Shown piece after piece: positions 24,388 to 32,523 of a stretch of 64,000 nucleotides of DNA. The translations under genes and the position numbers were made by a program. The DNA is taken from positions 124,001-188,000 of the forward strand of contig NZ_JAUTDO010000004.1 of NCBI RefSeq assembly GCF_030646165.1, given 5' to 3'. How positions within the stretch are numbered: position 1 is the stretch's first letter; every line of letters starts with the position of its first letter. The stretch comes from Conexibacter sp. CPCC 206217 (GTDB taxonomy: Bacteria > Actinomycetota > Thermoleophilia > Solirubrobacterales > Solirubrobacteraceae). Below the pieces are notes generated by a model that worked only from the letters and a program-made list of their open reading frames with translations, did not search any database and was not told the origin of the DNA.

Positions 24388-25313
24388 CCACCGAAGCAAC
24401 GCTCTCGCCCGCGGCGCTGCTCGACGCGGCGCGCGATGGTTCGACGCGTGCGCTCGCACGTGCGTTGACCGTGCTCGAACGCGGCGAGGCGGACGCGGAG
24501 GCGCTCGACCGTGCCGCGAGCGCGGCGGCGACCGGGCACGCGCGGACGGTCGGGCTGACCGGGCCGCCCGGAGCCGGCAAGTCGTGCCTGGTCGACGCGC
24601 TGTCGGCGGAGCTGTGCCGGCGCGGGCGGCGCGTGGCGGTGCTCGCGGTCGATCCGTCGAGTCCGTTCAGCGGCGGCGCGCTGCTGGGCGACCGCACGCG
24701 GCTGCGCGCCGATCCGGACCCGCGGCTGTTCGTGCGCTCGATCGCCTCGCGCGGGCGACTCGGCGGGCTCGCGCCGATGACGCGCGCGGCGACGCGGCTG
24801 CTCGACGCGGCCGGCTTCGACGTCGTGCTGCTGGAGACCGTCGGCGTCGGCCAGAGCGAGATCGAGGTCGCGCGCGTCGCCGACTGCGTGATCGTCGTCT
24901 CGGTGCCCGGCAACGGCGACGGCGTGCAGCTCGCGAAGGCCGGCCTGCTGGAGACCGGCGACCTCTACGCGGTCAACAAGTCCGACCGCGACCCGTCGGC
25001 CGCGCAGCAGCTCGCACGGGCGCTGCGCGCGACCGTCGCCGCCGACGTCGTCGTCTGCTCGGCGCTGCGCGAGGAGGGAACCGCGGCGCTGTGCGACGCC
25101 GCCCAGCAGCAGCTCGCCGTCGCGGAGTCCTCCGGCGCGCTGCGCACCCGCCGCGCGGCCGCGGTCGAGCACGAGCTGCTCGAGCTGGTCGCCGCCGACG
25201 CGGTCGCGGCGGTGCAGGCCCGCGGCGACGGCCTGCGGGAGGCGGCCGCCGCGGTCGCGGCCGGACGCACGACGACCCGCGCCGCCGCGCGCGAGCTGCT
25301 CAGCACGAGCTGA
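24384..25313 (+). CDS. meaB: MeaB/ArgK-type G-protein chaperone of B12-dependent mutase
   Basis: The 309-aa P-loop GTPase has Walker A GLTGPPGAGKS, VDPSSPFSGGALLGDRTRL (the MeaB signature, including switch I), ETVGVGQSE (switch II/base III region), and VNKSD (guanine specificity). MeaB-type proteins load adenosylcobalamin into acyl-CoA mutases and protect them from inactivation. It probably serves both mutases of the adjacent operon. It is transcribed with the thioesterase from the site-2 promoter, away from the mutases. The C-terminal dimerisation region is Ala-rich but of normal length. Confidence 0.9.
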   Translation: MTTEATLSPAALLDAARDGSTRALARALTVLERGEADAEALDRAASAAATGHARTVGLTGPPGAGKSCLVDALSAELCRRGRRVAVLAVDPSSPFSGGALLGDRTRLRADPDPRLFVRSIASRGRLGGLAPMTRAATRLLDAAGFDVVLLETVGVGQSEIEVARVADCVIVVSVPGNGDGVQLAKAGLLETGDLYAVNKSDRDPSAAQQLARALRATVAADVVVCSALREEGTAALCDAAQQQLAVAESSGALRTRRAAAVEHELLELVAADAVAAVQARGDGLREAAAAVAAGRTTTRAAARELLSTS

Positions 25314-25338
25314 CGCGTTCGGCGCCGCGCCCCACCGC

Positions 25339-25355
25339 GAGCCGGCGACCGGCTC
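25339..25355. terminator. Hairpin between convergent meaB and tetR genes
   Basis: GAGCCGG-CGA-CCGGCTC forms a perfect 7-bp stem with a 3-base loop. It lies between the converging genes and overlaps the last bases of the tetR gene. There is no U-tract, as is usual in GC-rich actinobacteria. Confidence 0.5.
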
Positions 25356-26013
25356 ACCGCTTCTTGCCGACCCTCGCCGCTCGCCTGCCGTTGCCGCGTG
25401 CCGCTGGCGCCTCGTCAGCGCCGAACCCGCTGCGAAAGAGGTCCATCATCATCTCCGCGAGCTGCTCGGCGGACATCTCGCCGCGGTCCTCGCGGAACCA
25501 GCGGAAGGTCCAGTTGGCGGCGCCGAACAGCAGCGACATCGTCGGTCCGACGGGCAGGTCTCTGCGCACGCGACCGGCCGCTTGAGCGGCCGCGAGCGAC
25601 TCCGAGAACATCCCCTGGTAGAGCCTGCGCCGCTGCTGGATCTTGCTGCGCTCGTCCGGGACGAGGCTCTCGAACTCGCGCGTGAAGACCGACGACATCT
25701 CCGGATGGCGCGCGACCGTGACGATGTGCGCGCGCAGCATCGCCTCGAACTGCAGCGCCGGATCCGGCTGCGCAGCGCGCGCCTCGTAGACGCCCTCGCC
25801 GAGCCGGTCGAAGAAGCTCTCGAACAGCGCGAGCAGGATCGCGTGCTTGTTGCGGAAGTGGTAGTAGATCGCCTGCCGCGTGACGCCGAGCACCTCCGCG
25901 ACGTCCTGCAGGTTGGTCCCGCGGTAGCCGTTGCGCGAGAAGGCGCCGACCGACTCCGCGAGGATCTCCTCGCGGGACAGGCTGGTCTTCAGTTGTGATT
26001 CGTCGTCCTGCAT
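25354..26013 (-). CDS. TetR-family regulator, candidate controller of the mutase regulon
   Basis: The 219-aa protein has an N-terminal TetR HTH: SREEILAESVGAFSRNGYRG then DVAEVLGVTRQAIYYHFRNK. The ligand domain (residues ~70-200) contains FTREFESLVPDERSK and FGAANWTFRWFRE, similar to regulators of fatty-acid/acyl-CoA genes (TetR_C KstR2/FadR-like). It has a basic tail. Start: ATG at 26013 after GAGGAGG. It lies within the group of genes preceded by the shared CTTGC-N6-GCAAG dyads and is the only TetR there, so I infer it binds them, perhaps released by an acyl-CoA. No such dyad is seen before its own gene. Confidence 0.85.
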   Translation of the reverse strand: MQDDESQLKTSLSREEILAESVGAFSRNGYRGTNLQDVAEVLGVTRQAIYYHFRNKHAILLALFESFFDRLGEGVYEARAAQPDPALQFEAMLRAHIVTVARHPEMSSVFTREFESLVPDERSKIQQRRRLYQGMFSESLAAAQAAGRVRRDLPVGPTMSLLFGAANWTFRWFREDRGEMSAEQLAEMMMDLFRSGFGADEAPAARGNGRRAARVGKKR

Positions 26014-26115
26014 CTGGATGCCTCCTCACCTGCCCCTGACGCGCGTGCCGAACGTCGGCGTAGATCAAAGCAGCGTCGCCGCTCTCCCGGCGCACACGTT
26101 CGTCGTCCGGGAGGT

Positions 26116-27183
26116 CTACACCCCGCCCCGGTCCGACAGCGCGAGCGCCCGCTCCGCGAGCCGCGGCACGCCCTCCTCCAGCAGCACGAAGAACGGGTCG
26201 ACCGTCGTGCCGGCGAGGTGGCGCTTCCAGCTGCCCTCGAACAGCACCGCGAGCTTCCACAGCGCGAGGCACTCGTACCACTCGGCGCGCGCGACCGAGC
26301 GGCCGCTGCCCGCCGCGTAGCGCTCGACCAGCTGCGCGCGCGACAGCCCGCCCTCGCCACCGGTCGCGGCCGAGAAGCCGAGCACCGGGTCGACCACGTC
26401 GCCGGGCGCGACATAGGTGGCGAGCAGGAAGCCGAGGTCCGCGAGCGGGTCGCCGAGCGTCGCCAGCTCCCAGTCGATCGTCGCCAGCCGCCGCACCGGC
26501 GCGGTCGTCGAGAAGAGGATGTTGTTGAGCTTGTAGTCGCCGTGCACGACCGTCGTCTCACGTGTCACCGGCGGGTCGGCTGCCAGCCGGCGCGCGACCT
26601 CTTCGAGCGCGGGCAGCGGGCGGGTGCGGTTGTGCTCCCACTGCGACTGCCAGCGCCGCAGCTGCCGTTCGAGGTAGCCGTGCGGCCGGCCGATCCGCTC
26701 CAGCGCGCTGCCGCGCCAATCGATCGCGTGCAGCTCGACGAGGCCGTCGACGAACTGCTCGCAGACCGCGCGGCAGCCGGCGGGATCGTCGAACGCGGGC
26801 GGCAGCCTGTCGAGCACGACGACGCCGTCGACCAACTCCATCAGGAAGAACGGCGCCCCGATCGCGCGCTCGTCGTCGCACAGAACCACCGGCCGCGGGA
26901 CGCGTGCGCCGAGCGCGTGCAGCGCCGACAGCAGCGCGTGCTCGCGCCGCACGTCGTGCGCCGACGGCGGCACCGGCGGCCGCGGCGGCCGGCGCAGGAT
27001 CCAGCAGCCGTCGCCGCGATCGACGCGGAAGGTCTCGTTCGAGTGCCCGTCGCCGATCCGCCGCACCGAGATCTCTCCGCTGCCGGGCACCCACGGAGCG
27101 AGCCCTTCGAGCACGACGAGCGGCGGCACGTCGAGCGCGGCCGCCTCGGCACGCGAGGCGACGACGTCGCTGACGCCGCTCAC
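26116..27183 (-). CDS. APH-family phosphotransferase paired with acyl-CoA dehydrogenase
   Basis: The 355-aa kinase-like protein has the Brenner loop VVHGDYKLNNILF and Mg-binding TIDWELATLGDPLADLG. The N-lobe has GHSNETFRVDRG and WILRRPP. In human ACAD10/ACAD11 such a domain is fused to an acyl-CoA dehydrogenase. In Pseudomonas levulinate catabolism LvaA (APH family) with LvaC (dehydrogenase) phosphorylates and isomerises 4-hydroxyacyl-CoA. The same pairing here, with a GTGA overlap to the dehydrogenase gene, suggests 4-hydroxyacyl-CoA processing. Aminoglycoside resistance is much less likely. Start: GTG at 27183. Confidence 0.83.
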   Translation of the reverse strand: MSGVSDVVASRAEAAALDVPPLVVLEGLAPWVPGSGEISVRRIGDGHSNETFRVDRGDGCWILRRPPRPPVPPSAHDVRREHALLSALHALGARVPRPVVLCDDERAIGAPFFLMELVDGVVVLDRLPPAFDDPAGCRAVCEQFVDGLVELHAIDWRGSALERIGRPHGYLERQLRRWQSQWEHNRTRPLPALEEVARRLAADPPVTRETTVVHGDYKLNNILFSTTAPVRRLATIDWELATLGDPLADLGFLLATYVAPGDVVDPVLGFSAATGGEGGLSRAQLVERYAAGSGRSVARAEWYECLALWKLAVLFEGSWKRHLAGTTVDPFFVLLEEGVPRLAERALALSDRGGV

Positions 27184-28385
27184 GCCGCGCTCGCCCACTC
27201 GCCGGCCATCTGCGCCCGCGCGACCACCGTCAGATGAACCTCGTCGGCGCCGTCCACGAGCCGCAGCGTGCGGGCGTCGCGGGAGAGCGCCGAGAGCGGC
27301 GAGTCGCCGCTGACGCCGAGTGCGCCGTGCACCTGGATCGCGCGGTCGACGGCGCGCTGGGCGGTCGCCGGCGCCGACAGCTTCGCGAGCGAGATCAGCG
27401 GCGCGGCCTCGGCGCCGCCGACGGCGTCGAGCCGCTGCGCGGCGGCGCGCACGAGCGCCCGCGACTGCTCGATCTCCACGCGCGACTGCGCGACCAGCTC
27501 CTGCACGAGCTGACGATCGGCGAGCGGGCGGCCCCGCAGCACCCGCGCGCGGGCCCGCTCGCACAGCAGCTCCAGCGCCCGTTCGGCGTGGCCGATCGCG
27601 CGCATGCAGTGGTGCAGCCGGCCGGGGCTCAGGCGCGTCTGCGCGACGGAGAACCCCGTGCCGACCTCGCCGAGCACAGCGTCGTCGGGAACGACGCAGC
27701 GCTCGAAGCGCAGCTCGCAGTGGCCGGGGAAGCCGTCGTGGCCCAGCACCGGGATCGAGCGCACGATCCGCACGCCGGGCGTGTCCGCCGGCAGCACGAA
27801 CAGCGTCGCGCGCTCGTGGCGCGGCGCCGACGCGTCGGTCACCGCCATCACGATCACGGTCGCCGCGCCCTGCGCGCCGGTCGTGAACCACTTGCGGCCC
27901 TCGATCGTCCAGCCGCCGCCGGGCCGTCGCGTCGCGCTCGTCTCGATCGACACGGGGTCGGAGCCGGCGACGTCGGGTTCGGTCATCGCGAAGCAGCTGC
28001 GCGTGCGGCCGTCGAGCAGCGGATCGAGGTGGACGGCGCGCTGCTCGTCGGTGCCGAAGCGGTGCAGGATCTCCGCGTTGCCGGTGTCGGGCGCGGCGCA
28101 GTTGAAGGCGTGCGGCGCGGGCAGGCTGCGCCCCATCTGCTCGCACAGCGGCGCGTAGTCGGCCGCGCTGTGCGTCAGGAAGAGGTTCCACAGACCCTGC
28201 TCGCGGGCTTCGTCGCGCAGGCGCGCGATCGCGGGCGGGAAAACAGCCGCAGAACCGCTGCCAGGGTCGTGCTCGCACGCGACCTCGAGCGGGATCACCC
28301 GCTCGTTGACGAATGCCCGCACGCGCTCCTGCAGTGCGCGCACGTCTCCCGATGCGCGCGTCCCATCACTGGAGTAAGTCGTCAT
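27180..28385 (-). CDS. Acyl-CoA dehydrogenase (ACAD11/LvaC-like)
   Basis: The 401-aa flavoprotein has CFAMTEPDVAGSDPVSIET (FAD/substrate loop), WTIEGRKWFTTGAQGA, HGDGFPGH-like residues (GHDGFPGHCELRF), QVHGALGVSGDSPLS, and the C-terminal DGADEVHLTVVAR typical of ACAD10/11 relatives. It should form or process enoyl-CoA together with the kinase encoded next. Start: ATG at 28385. The -10-like TAAGAT is only 7 bases upstream, so the transcript may have almost no leader. Operator site 3 lies directly upstream. Confidence 0.87.
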   Translation of the reverse strand: MTTYSSDGTRASGDVRALQERVRAFVNERVIPLEVACEHDPGSGSAAVFPPAIARLRDEAREQGLWNLFLTHSAADYAPLCEQMGRSLPAPHAFNCAAPDTGNAEILHRFGTDEQRAVHLDPLLDGRTRSCFAMTEPDVAGSDPVSIETSATRRPGGGWTIEGRKWFTTGAQGAATVIVMAVTDASAPRHERATLFVLPADTPGVRIVRSIPVLGHDGFPGHCELRFERCVVPDDAVLGEVGTGFSVAQTRLSPGRLHHCMRAIGHAERALELLCERARARVLRGRPLADRQLVQELVAQSRVEIEQSRALVRAAAQRLDAVGGAEAAPLISLAKLSAPATAQRAVDRAIQVHGALGVSGDSPLSALSRDARTLRLVDGADEVHLTVVARAQMAGEWASAA

Positions 28386-28392
28386 CGTCACG

Positions 28393-28421
28393 ATCTTACA
28401 TGCGCGCAAGCAAGCTGGCAC
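28393..28421 (-). promoter_or_regulatory. Promoter with operator site 3 before the acyl-CoA dehydrogenase
   Basis: CATGCGCGCAAGCAAG (28399-28414) matches operator site 1 closely in the same orientation. On the minus strand, GTGCCA (complement of 28416-28421), a 17-base spacer and TAAGAT (complement of 28393-28398) form a plausible promoter, so the operator fills the spacer. Confidence 0.58.
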
Positions 28422-28512
28422 GAAGAAGGGCGCACCGCGTGAATGCTGCGCGCCGCTGTCGCGGTACGACCGATGACGCGTCGACCGACGGTGCATTTCA
28501 CTGGCTGATACT

Positions 28513-28682
28513 CCCCGCTGGAAAGCCCCGCGCTGAGTTAACAGATGGCTTGCGGGGACGCAAGGGACAAAAAGCGAGACCCGAGATGCTCCGATTTCCG
28601 ACGCCGGGCGGAGGGAAAGCGGTCGGTCGCGGACTACGGTCGGCCTCCAACCCCCCCGACGTTCGAAGGATGGAGCATCTCC
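28513..28682 (+). ncRNA. Structured 5' leader of the secreted amidase, candidate regulatory RNA
   Basis: The leader contains hairpin CTTGCG-GGGA-CGCAAG (28549-28564). An alternative pairing is possible between CCCCGC (28513-28518 or 28526-28531) and GCGGGG (28552-28557). A 10-bp perfect long-range pairing of GAGATGCTCC (28583-28592) with GGAGCATCTC (28672-28681) would bury the GGAG ribosome-binding site just before the GTG at 28683. A further stem TTTCC/GGAAA (28595-28599 with 28614-28618) lies inside. Competing pairings that hide or free the ribosome-binding site are what translational riboswitches do. I cannot match it to a known class. The hairpin 28549-28564 could instead be a fourth, weak TetR site (CTTGC-N6-GCAAG). 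Confidence 0.4.
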
Positions 28683-31643
28683 GTGCACACCGCACGTTCC
28701 AGAAGGACCCGGCGGCTCGCGCCGGCAGCGGGCGGGCTGATCGCCGCGGCGGCCGCCTGCCTGCTCGGCGCCACCCCGGCGTCAGCGCTCAATTACGTCA
28801 CCACCGCCAACGGCACCTCGTGGCAGATTCAGGACGCCGCGGCACCCGGCCTCGACACCGGCGCGATCCGCGCTACGCAGTCGGGCTCCTCGGCGCCGTC
28901 CGGCTTCGGCGGCATCCGCGTGCGGGTGCGCGTCGGCGACGGCGCCGCGCCGCGCGGCAACGACCAGCTCGTGCGCGGCTACGGCCTGCGCTTCGACGGC
29001 GGCGAGGACTTCCGCACGACGACCGCCGTGCCACTCGGCGACGTCGCGATCTCGCGCGCGATCCATATCGACAAGGACGGAGACTGGGGCCGCTTCACCG
29101 ACACCTTCGCCAACCGCGGCCGCACGGCCCGCACGCTGGACGTCGTCTTCGGCGGCGCGCTCGGGCAGTACTCCGCGACCCCGGGCTCGCAGATCCAGAT
29201 CGCCGCGACCGCCAGCGGCGACACGGCGATCGGCGGCGACGACGCGTGGGCCGTGATCGCGACGCCGACCGCCGCCGCCACGACGCCGACGTCGGGCCCG
29301 ACCAGATCCGGCCCGATCGGGATCGTCTTCGGCTCGCCGACGCCGTTCGCCGGGGCGCTGGCCGGGATGAGCAACGCGATGTTCTCGCCGTTCGACGCAC
29401 CGCTGCCCGCCGGCGGCCCGGAGGCCAACCTGCAGGGCTACCGCCACGCGCTGACGCTGCAGCCCGGCGAGACGAAGTCGCTCGTCCACTTCGTCGCGAT
29501 CGGCCTCTCGGAGACGCGCAACGTCACCGGCGCGCCCGCGATCCCGGCCGCGGGAACGCAGATCGCGGCCGTCAGATCGACCGTCGAGACGCTCGCTGCG
29601 GCGCCTGACCTGAGCGGGATGACGACCGCCGAGATCTGCGCGATCGACAACCTCGACGTCGACAGCCTCGCGATCGCCGGCTTCGACCCGGCCGACTGCG
29701 CGACGGTCGCGGACCCGTCGGTCGGACCGCTGCCGCAGCAGCCCGCGCCGACGACCACCTCGCCGTACGACGTCGTCGACAAGACGATCGTGCAGCTGCA
29801 GGCCGACATGACGTCCGGCGTCACGACCTCGCAGGAGATCACGCGCGGGTACCTCGACCGGATCGCCGCCTACGACACCGGCCAGTGGGGCCTGCACGCG
29901 TTCATCACCGTCTCGAGGACTGCGATGGCGCAGGCCAGGCAGGCCGACCAGGAGCGCGCCGACGGCCGCACCGGGCCGCTGCTGGGGATCCCCGTCGCGC
30001 TGAAGGACAACTACGACACGAAGGACATGCAGACGACCGGCGGCACACTGACGCTGGAGGGCTACGTCCCGCAGAGAGACGCCTTCCAGGTCGATCGCCT
30101 GCGCAGAGCCGGCGCCGTGCTGATCGGCAAGACGAACCTGTCCGAGCTGGCCTACTCCGGCGCGTTCAGCGAGAGCGGTTTCGGCACCACCTGGCATGCC
30201 TTCAGACCGTCGAAGACGTCGCTGGGATCCAGCGGCGGCTCAGGCGCGGCGGGCGCGGCCAGCATGGCCGGCTTCGCGATGGGCTCCGACACCTGCCGCT
30301 CGCTGATCGGCACCTCGGGGACGGAGAGCCTCGCCTCGATCCGCACCACCTACGGCCTCACCAGCCGGAGCGGGATCCTGCCGCTGAGCATGTTCCAGGA
30401 CACCGGCGGGCCGATGACGCGCTCGATCACGGACCTCGCGACGATCCTCAACATCACCGCGGGCTCCGATCCGGCCGACCCGATCACCGCGGAGGCGGAC
30501 GCGCGCCGTCCGGCCGACTTCACCGCCGCGCTCGACCCCGACGCGCTCAGAGGCAAGCGGATCGGCTACGACCCGGCGATGTTCAGCGACTCGTTCGGGA
30601 CGACGCACCAGCGCGACGCGATGCTCGCCGAGCTGGCCGTGCTGAGAGCGGCCGGCGCCGAGGTCGTCGTGATGTCGGCGATCCCGACGCCCGGTCCGAT
30701 CAGCGGCGTGGCCGACACCGGCTACCGCGGCAACCAGTTCATCGAGTCGCTGAACCGCTGGGTCGCGGCTCACCCCGACGCGCCGGTCAGATCCGGCCTG
30801 GAGATCCGCAACAGCCCGCTGACGCTCCCGTACAACCGCCTCACGACGCAGACGGCCGGGCTGACGCCCGACCAGGTGCAGCAGTACGAGACGCGCCGGC
30901 AGGCATTCGCCGCCGCACTGGAGGGCTGGATGAACGGCGCCGGCGTCGACGCCGTCGTCTACCCGTCGGTCACGACCGACCTGCCTGACAACGACGGCTC
31001 GCTGTACACCGGCGGCGGCTCGTGCGAGACCAGCTCGATCTCCGGCCTGCCGGACGTGATCGTCCCGGCCGGCATGTCGTCCTACGGCGAGCCGAACGGC
31101 ATGCAGTTCCTCGGTCGTGCGTGGGAGGACGAGAAGCTGATCGGGCTCGCGTACGCGTTCGAGCAGCAGGGCAGAGGCCACGTCGCCCCGACGGGCCTGC
31201 CGGCGCTGACCTACGACGCCGACGCGACGCCGCAGCCGATCAGAATCGAGCAGCCGGCGCCGCCGATCAGCGGCCCGACGCCGCCGGCCCCGCCGGCCCC
31301 GCCCGCGCCGCCGGCGAGAACGGTCACCGTGCCGGCCAGAGCGGGCGCGCTGAGCCTGCGCTCGTCGCGCCTGACGCTGAACGCGAAGGGCCGCGTGCGC
31401 GTCTCCGTGCGCTGCGCGGGCGGGACCGCATGCGGCCTCTCGCTGACGCTGCGGCTCGGCAGACGGACCGTCGCGCGCAGCGTCACGACGCTGAAGGCCG
31501 GGCGCACGACGGTGATCGCGCTGGCGCCGTCGAGAGCGAACCGCGCACGGCTGAAGCGCGCGAGACGCGTCACGCTCGTGCTGACGCCGGTCGGCGCGAG
31601 CACGAGCAGAAAGGTCACGCGGACGGTGCGACTGTCGCACTGA
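28683..31643 (+). CDS. Large secreted amidase-signature protein
   Basis: The 986-aa protein starts at GTG 28683, with GGAG seven bases upstream; upstream in-frame ATGs lack a ribosome-binding site. The signal peptide (residues 1-~35) ends TPASA. Residues ~36-330 are a beta-rich domain of unknown function. Residues ~360-840 are an amidase-signature domain: LLGIPVALKDNYD (catalytic Lys), LGSSGGSGAAGAASMAGF (cis-Ser region), and GGPMTRSITDLATIL. The usual GTDTGGSIR nucleophile motif reads GSDTCRSLIG, followed by extra TSGTESLASIRTTYGL, so the active site departs from the norm. A Pro-rich linker leads to an Arg-rich C-terminal beta domain like that at 4057-5922. It probably hydrolyses extracellular amides or peptides. 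Arginine codons are often AGA. Confidence 0.82.
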   Translation: MHTARSRRTRRLAPAAGGLIAAAAACLLGATPASALNYVTTANGTSWQIQDAAAPGLDTGAIRATQSGSSAPSGFGGIRVRVRVGDGAAPRGNDQLVRGYGLRFDGGEDFRTTTAVPLGDVAISRAIHIDKDGDWGRFTDTFANRGRTARTLDVVFGGALGQYSATPGSQIQIAATASGDTAIGGDDAWAVIATPTAAATTPTSGPTRSGPIGIVFGSPTPFAGALAGMSNAMFSPFDAPLPAGGPEANLQGYRHALTLQPGETKSLVHFVAIGLSETRNVTGAPAIPAAGTQIAAVRSTVETLAAAPDLSGMTTAEICAIDNLDVDSLAIAGFDPADCATVADPSVGPLPQQPAPTTTSPYDVVDKTIVQLQADMTSGVTTSQEITRGYLDRIAAYDTGQWGLHAFITVSRTAMAQARQADQERADGRTGPLLGIPVALKDNYDTKDMQTTGGTLTLEGYVPQRDAFQVDRLRRAGAVLIGKTNLSELAYSGAFSESGFGTTWHAFRPSKTSLGSSGGSGAAGAASMAGFAMGSDTCRSLIGTSGTESLASIRTTYGLTSRSGILPLSMFQDTGGPMTRSITDLATILNITAGSDPADPITAEADARRPADFTAALDPDALRGKRIGYDPAMFSDSFGTTHQRDAMLAELAVLRAAGAEVVVMSAIPTPGPISGVADTGYRGNQFIESLNRWVAAHPDAPVRSGLEIRNSPLTLPYNRLTTQTAGLTPDQVQQYETRRQAFAAALEGWMNGAGVDAVVYPSVTTDLPDNDGSLYTGGGSCETSSISGLPDVIVPAGMSSYGEPNGMQFLGRAWEDEKLIGLAYAFEQQGRGHVAPTGLPALTYDADATPQPIRIEQPAPPISGPTPPAPPAPPAPPARTVTVPARAGALSLRSSRLTLNAKGRVRVSVRCAGGTACGLSLTLRLGRRTVARSVTTLKAGRTTVIALAPSRANRARLKRARRVTLVLTPVGASTSRKVTRTVRLSH

Positions 31644-31661
31644 CCGCGTCGTGAGCGCGGT

Positions 31662-31687
31662 GCCCCGGTCGCAGCGGCGGCCGGGGC
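31662..31687. terminator. Hairpin after the amidase gene
   Basis: GCCCCGG (31662-31668) pairs perfectly with CCGGGGC (31681-31687) across a 12-base loop. It lies 18 bases after the amidase stop, between it and the convergent small gene at 31733. It lacks a U-tract. Confidence 0.45.
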
Positions 31688-31732
31688 CGCGCGCCGTCGA
31701 GCGCGGACGACGCGCCAGGGTGCTGGGCGCTG

Positions 31733-31948
31733 CTACTGCAGCGGCTGCGCCAGCTGCGCTTCGCCGGGCTCGCTCGCCGTGTCGTCCTCGGCGGCGTCAG
31801 CGTCGGTGTCGGCTTCGGGCGCCGGGCCCAGCGCCGCCTCGCGCTTGCGCGCGTCCTTGCGGGCGAGCTTGTCGAGTCTGCGCTCGCGCAGCTTGTTCTC
31901 GCGCATGATCTTCGCCATCGTCGTCTTCTTCTTGCCGTTTGACGCCAT
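31733..31948 (-). CDS. Small basic protein of unknown function
   Basis: The 71-aa protein has a Lys/Arg-rich first half (MASNGKKKTTMAKIMRENK, then RERRLDKLARKDARKREA) that should form a charged helix or coiled coil, and an acidic Ala/Glu/Asp-rich tail. The ATG at 31948 follows GGGAGACGC, a good ribosome-binding site. The frame continues open upstream, but that part is Arg-rich noise. A nucleic-acid-binding role is possible from its charge; I do not recognise a family. Confidence 0.6.
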   Translation of the reverse strand: MASNGKKKTTMAKIMRENKLRERRLDKLARKDARKREAALGPAPEADTDADAAEDDTASEPGEAQLAQPLQ

Positions 31949-32117
31949 GCGTCTCCCAGGGATCGGTGCGTGCGAGACGCGGAGGGTGCGGGAGGGCAAC
32001 GACAGCGAAAAGCGAACACGTCTGTCGGCCGAGCGGACGCCCGACCGTGCCTTGACTGTAACGCGTACGCGGCCGTGCATCCGCCAGAGCGGACGGACGG
32101 CCGCGCGCCCGGCGGGG

Positions 32118-32355
32118 TCAGTCGCGCGCCAGCGCCGCCCGCAGCTGGCGCTCCAGGTCGACGTAGCCGTCGTCGCCCGCGGCGATCTCGACCTTCACGA
32201 TCCGCCCTCCCGTGCGACTCGCGGTACTGGCCGACCGACTCCTGCGCGCAGATCACGCCGTGCGCGTCGGCGTCGTCGAGCACGACCTCGCCGAGCACGC
32301 TGAACGAGACTGAGTCGCGGATGTCCAGTCTGATCGTGCCTCTGAAGTCAGCCAC
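32118..32355 (-). pseudogene. Remnant of an arylsulfatase gene
   Basis: From GTG 32355 the frame reads VADFRGTIRLDIRDSV, which matches the N-terminus of large actinobacterial arylsulfatases (F-x-G-x-I-x-LD-x-RDS). It then jumps directly to FSVLGEVVLDDADAHGVICA, which matches the C-terminal beta domain of the same enzymes. In another frame, 32198 to the stop at 32118 reads VKVEIAAGDDGYVDLERQLR and ends ALARD, the usual sulfatase C-terminus (YLDLEKLAAAALARD type). The CxPxR catalytic region and several hundred residues are gone and the frames do not agree, so this is a decayed gene. The match is from memory of family sequences. Confidence 0.65.
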
Positions 32356-32523
32356 GCCGCGATCGCCCTCCCGCGCTCGGAACCGTTGCCGCCGCGAGCA
32401 TCCCGCGCGGGCGGGTGAGCGGGCATCACACGCGGAGGGTGAGAGAGGGTGACGCCGCGGGCTGATCACACGAGCAGAGCCCCACGGGTGCGACGGCCAT
32501 GCGGCCGTCGCACCCGCGCTCGC

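Noticed and set aside
26116-27183. Aminoglycoside resistance gene
   Set aside because: The APH fold is present, but the gene is coupled to an ACAD11-like dehydrogenase and shares its promoter, which fits acyl-CoA metabolism better.
28513-28682. c-di-GMP (GEMM) or c-di-AMP (ydaO) riboswitch
   Set aside because: GGACGCAA recalls GEMM, but the other conserved blocks and their order are absent, and ydaO hallmarks are missing. Kept only as an unassigned structured leader.
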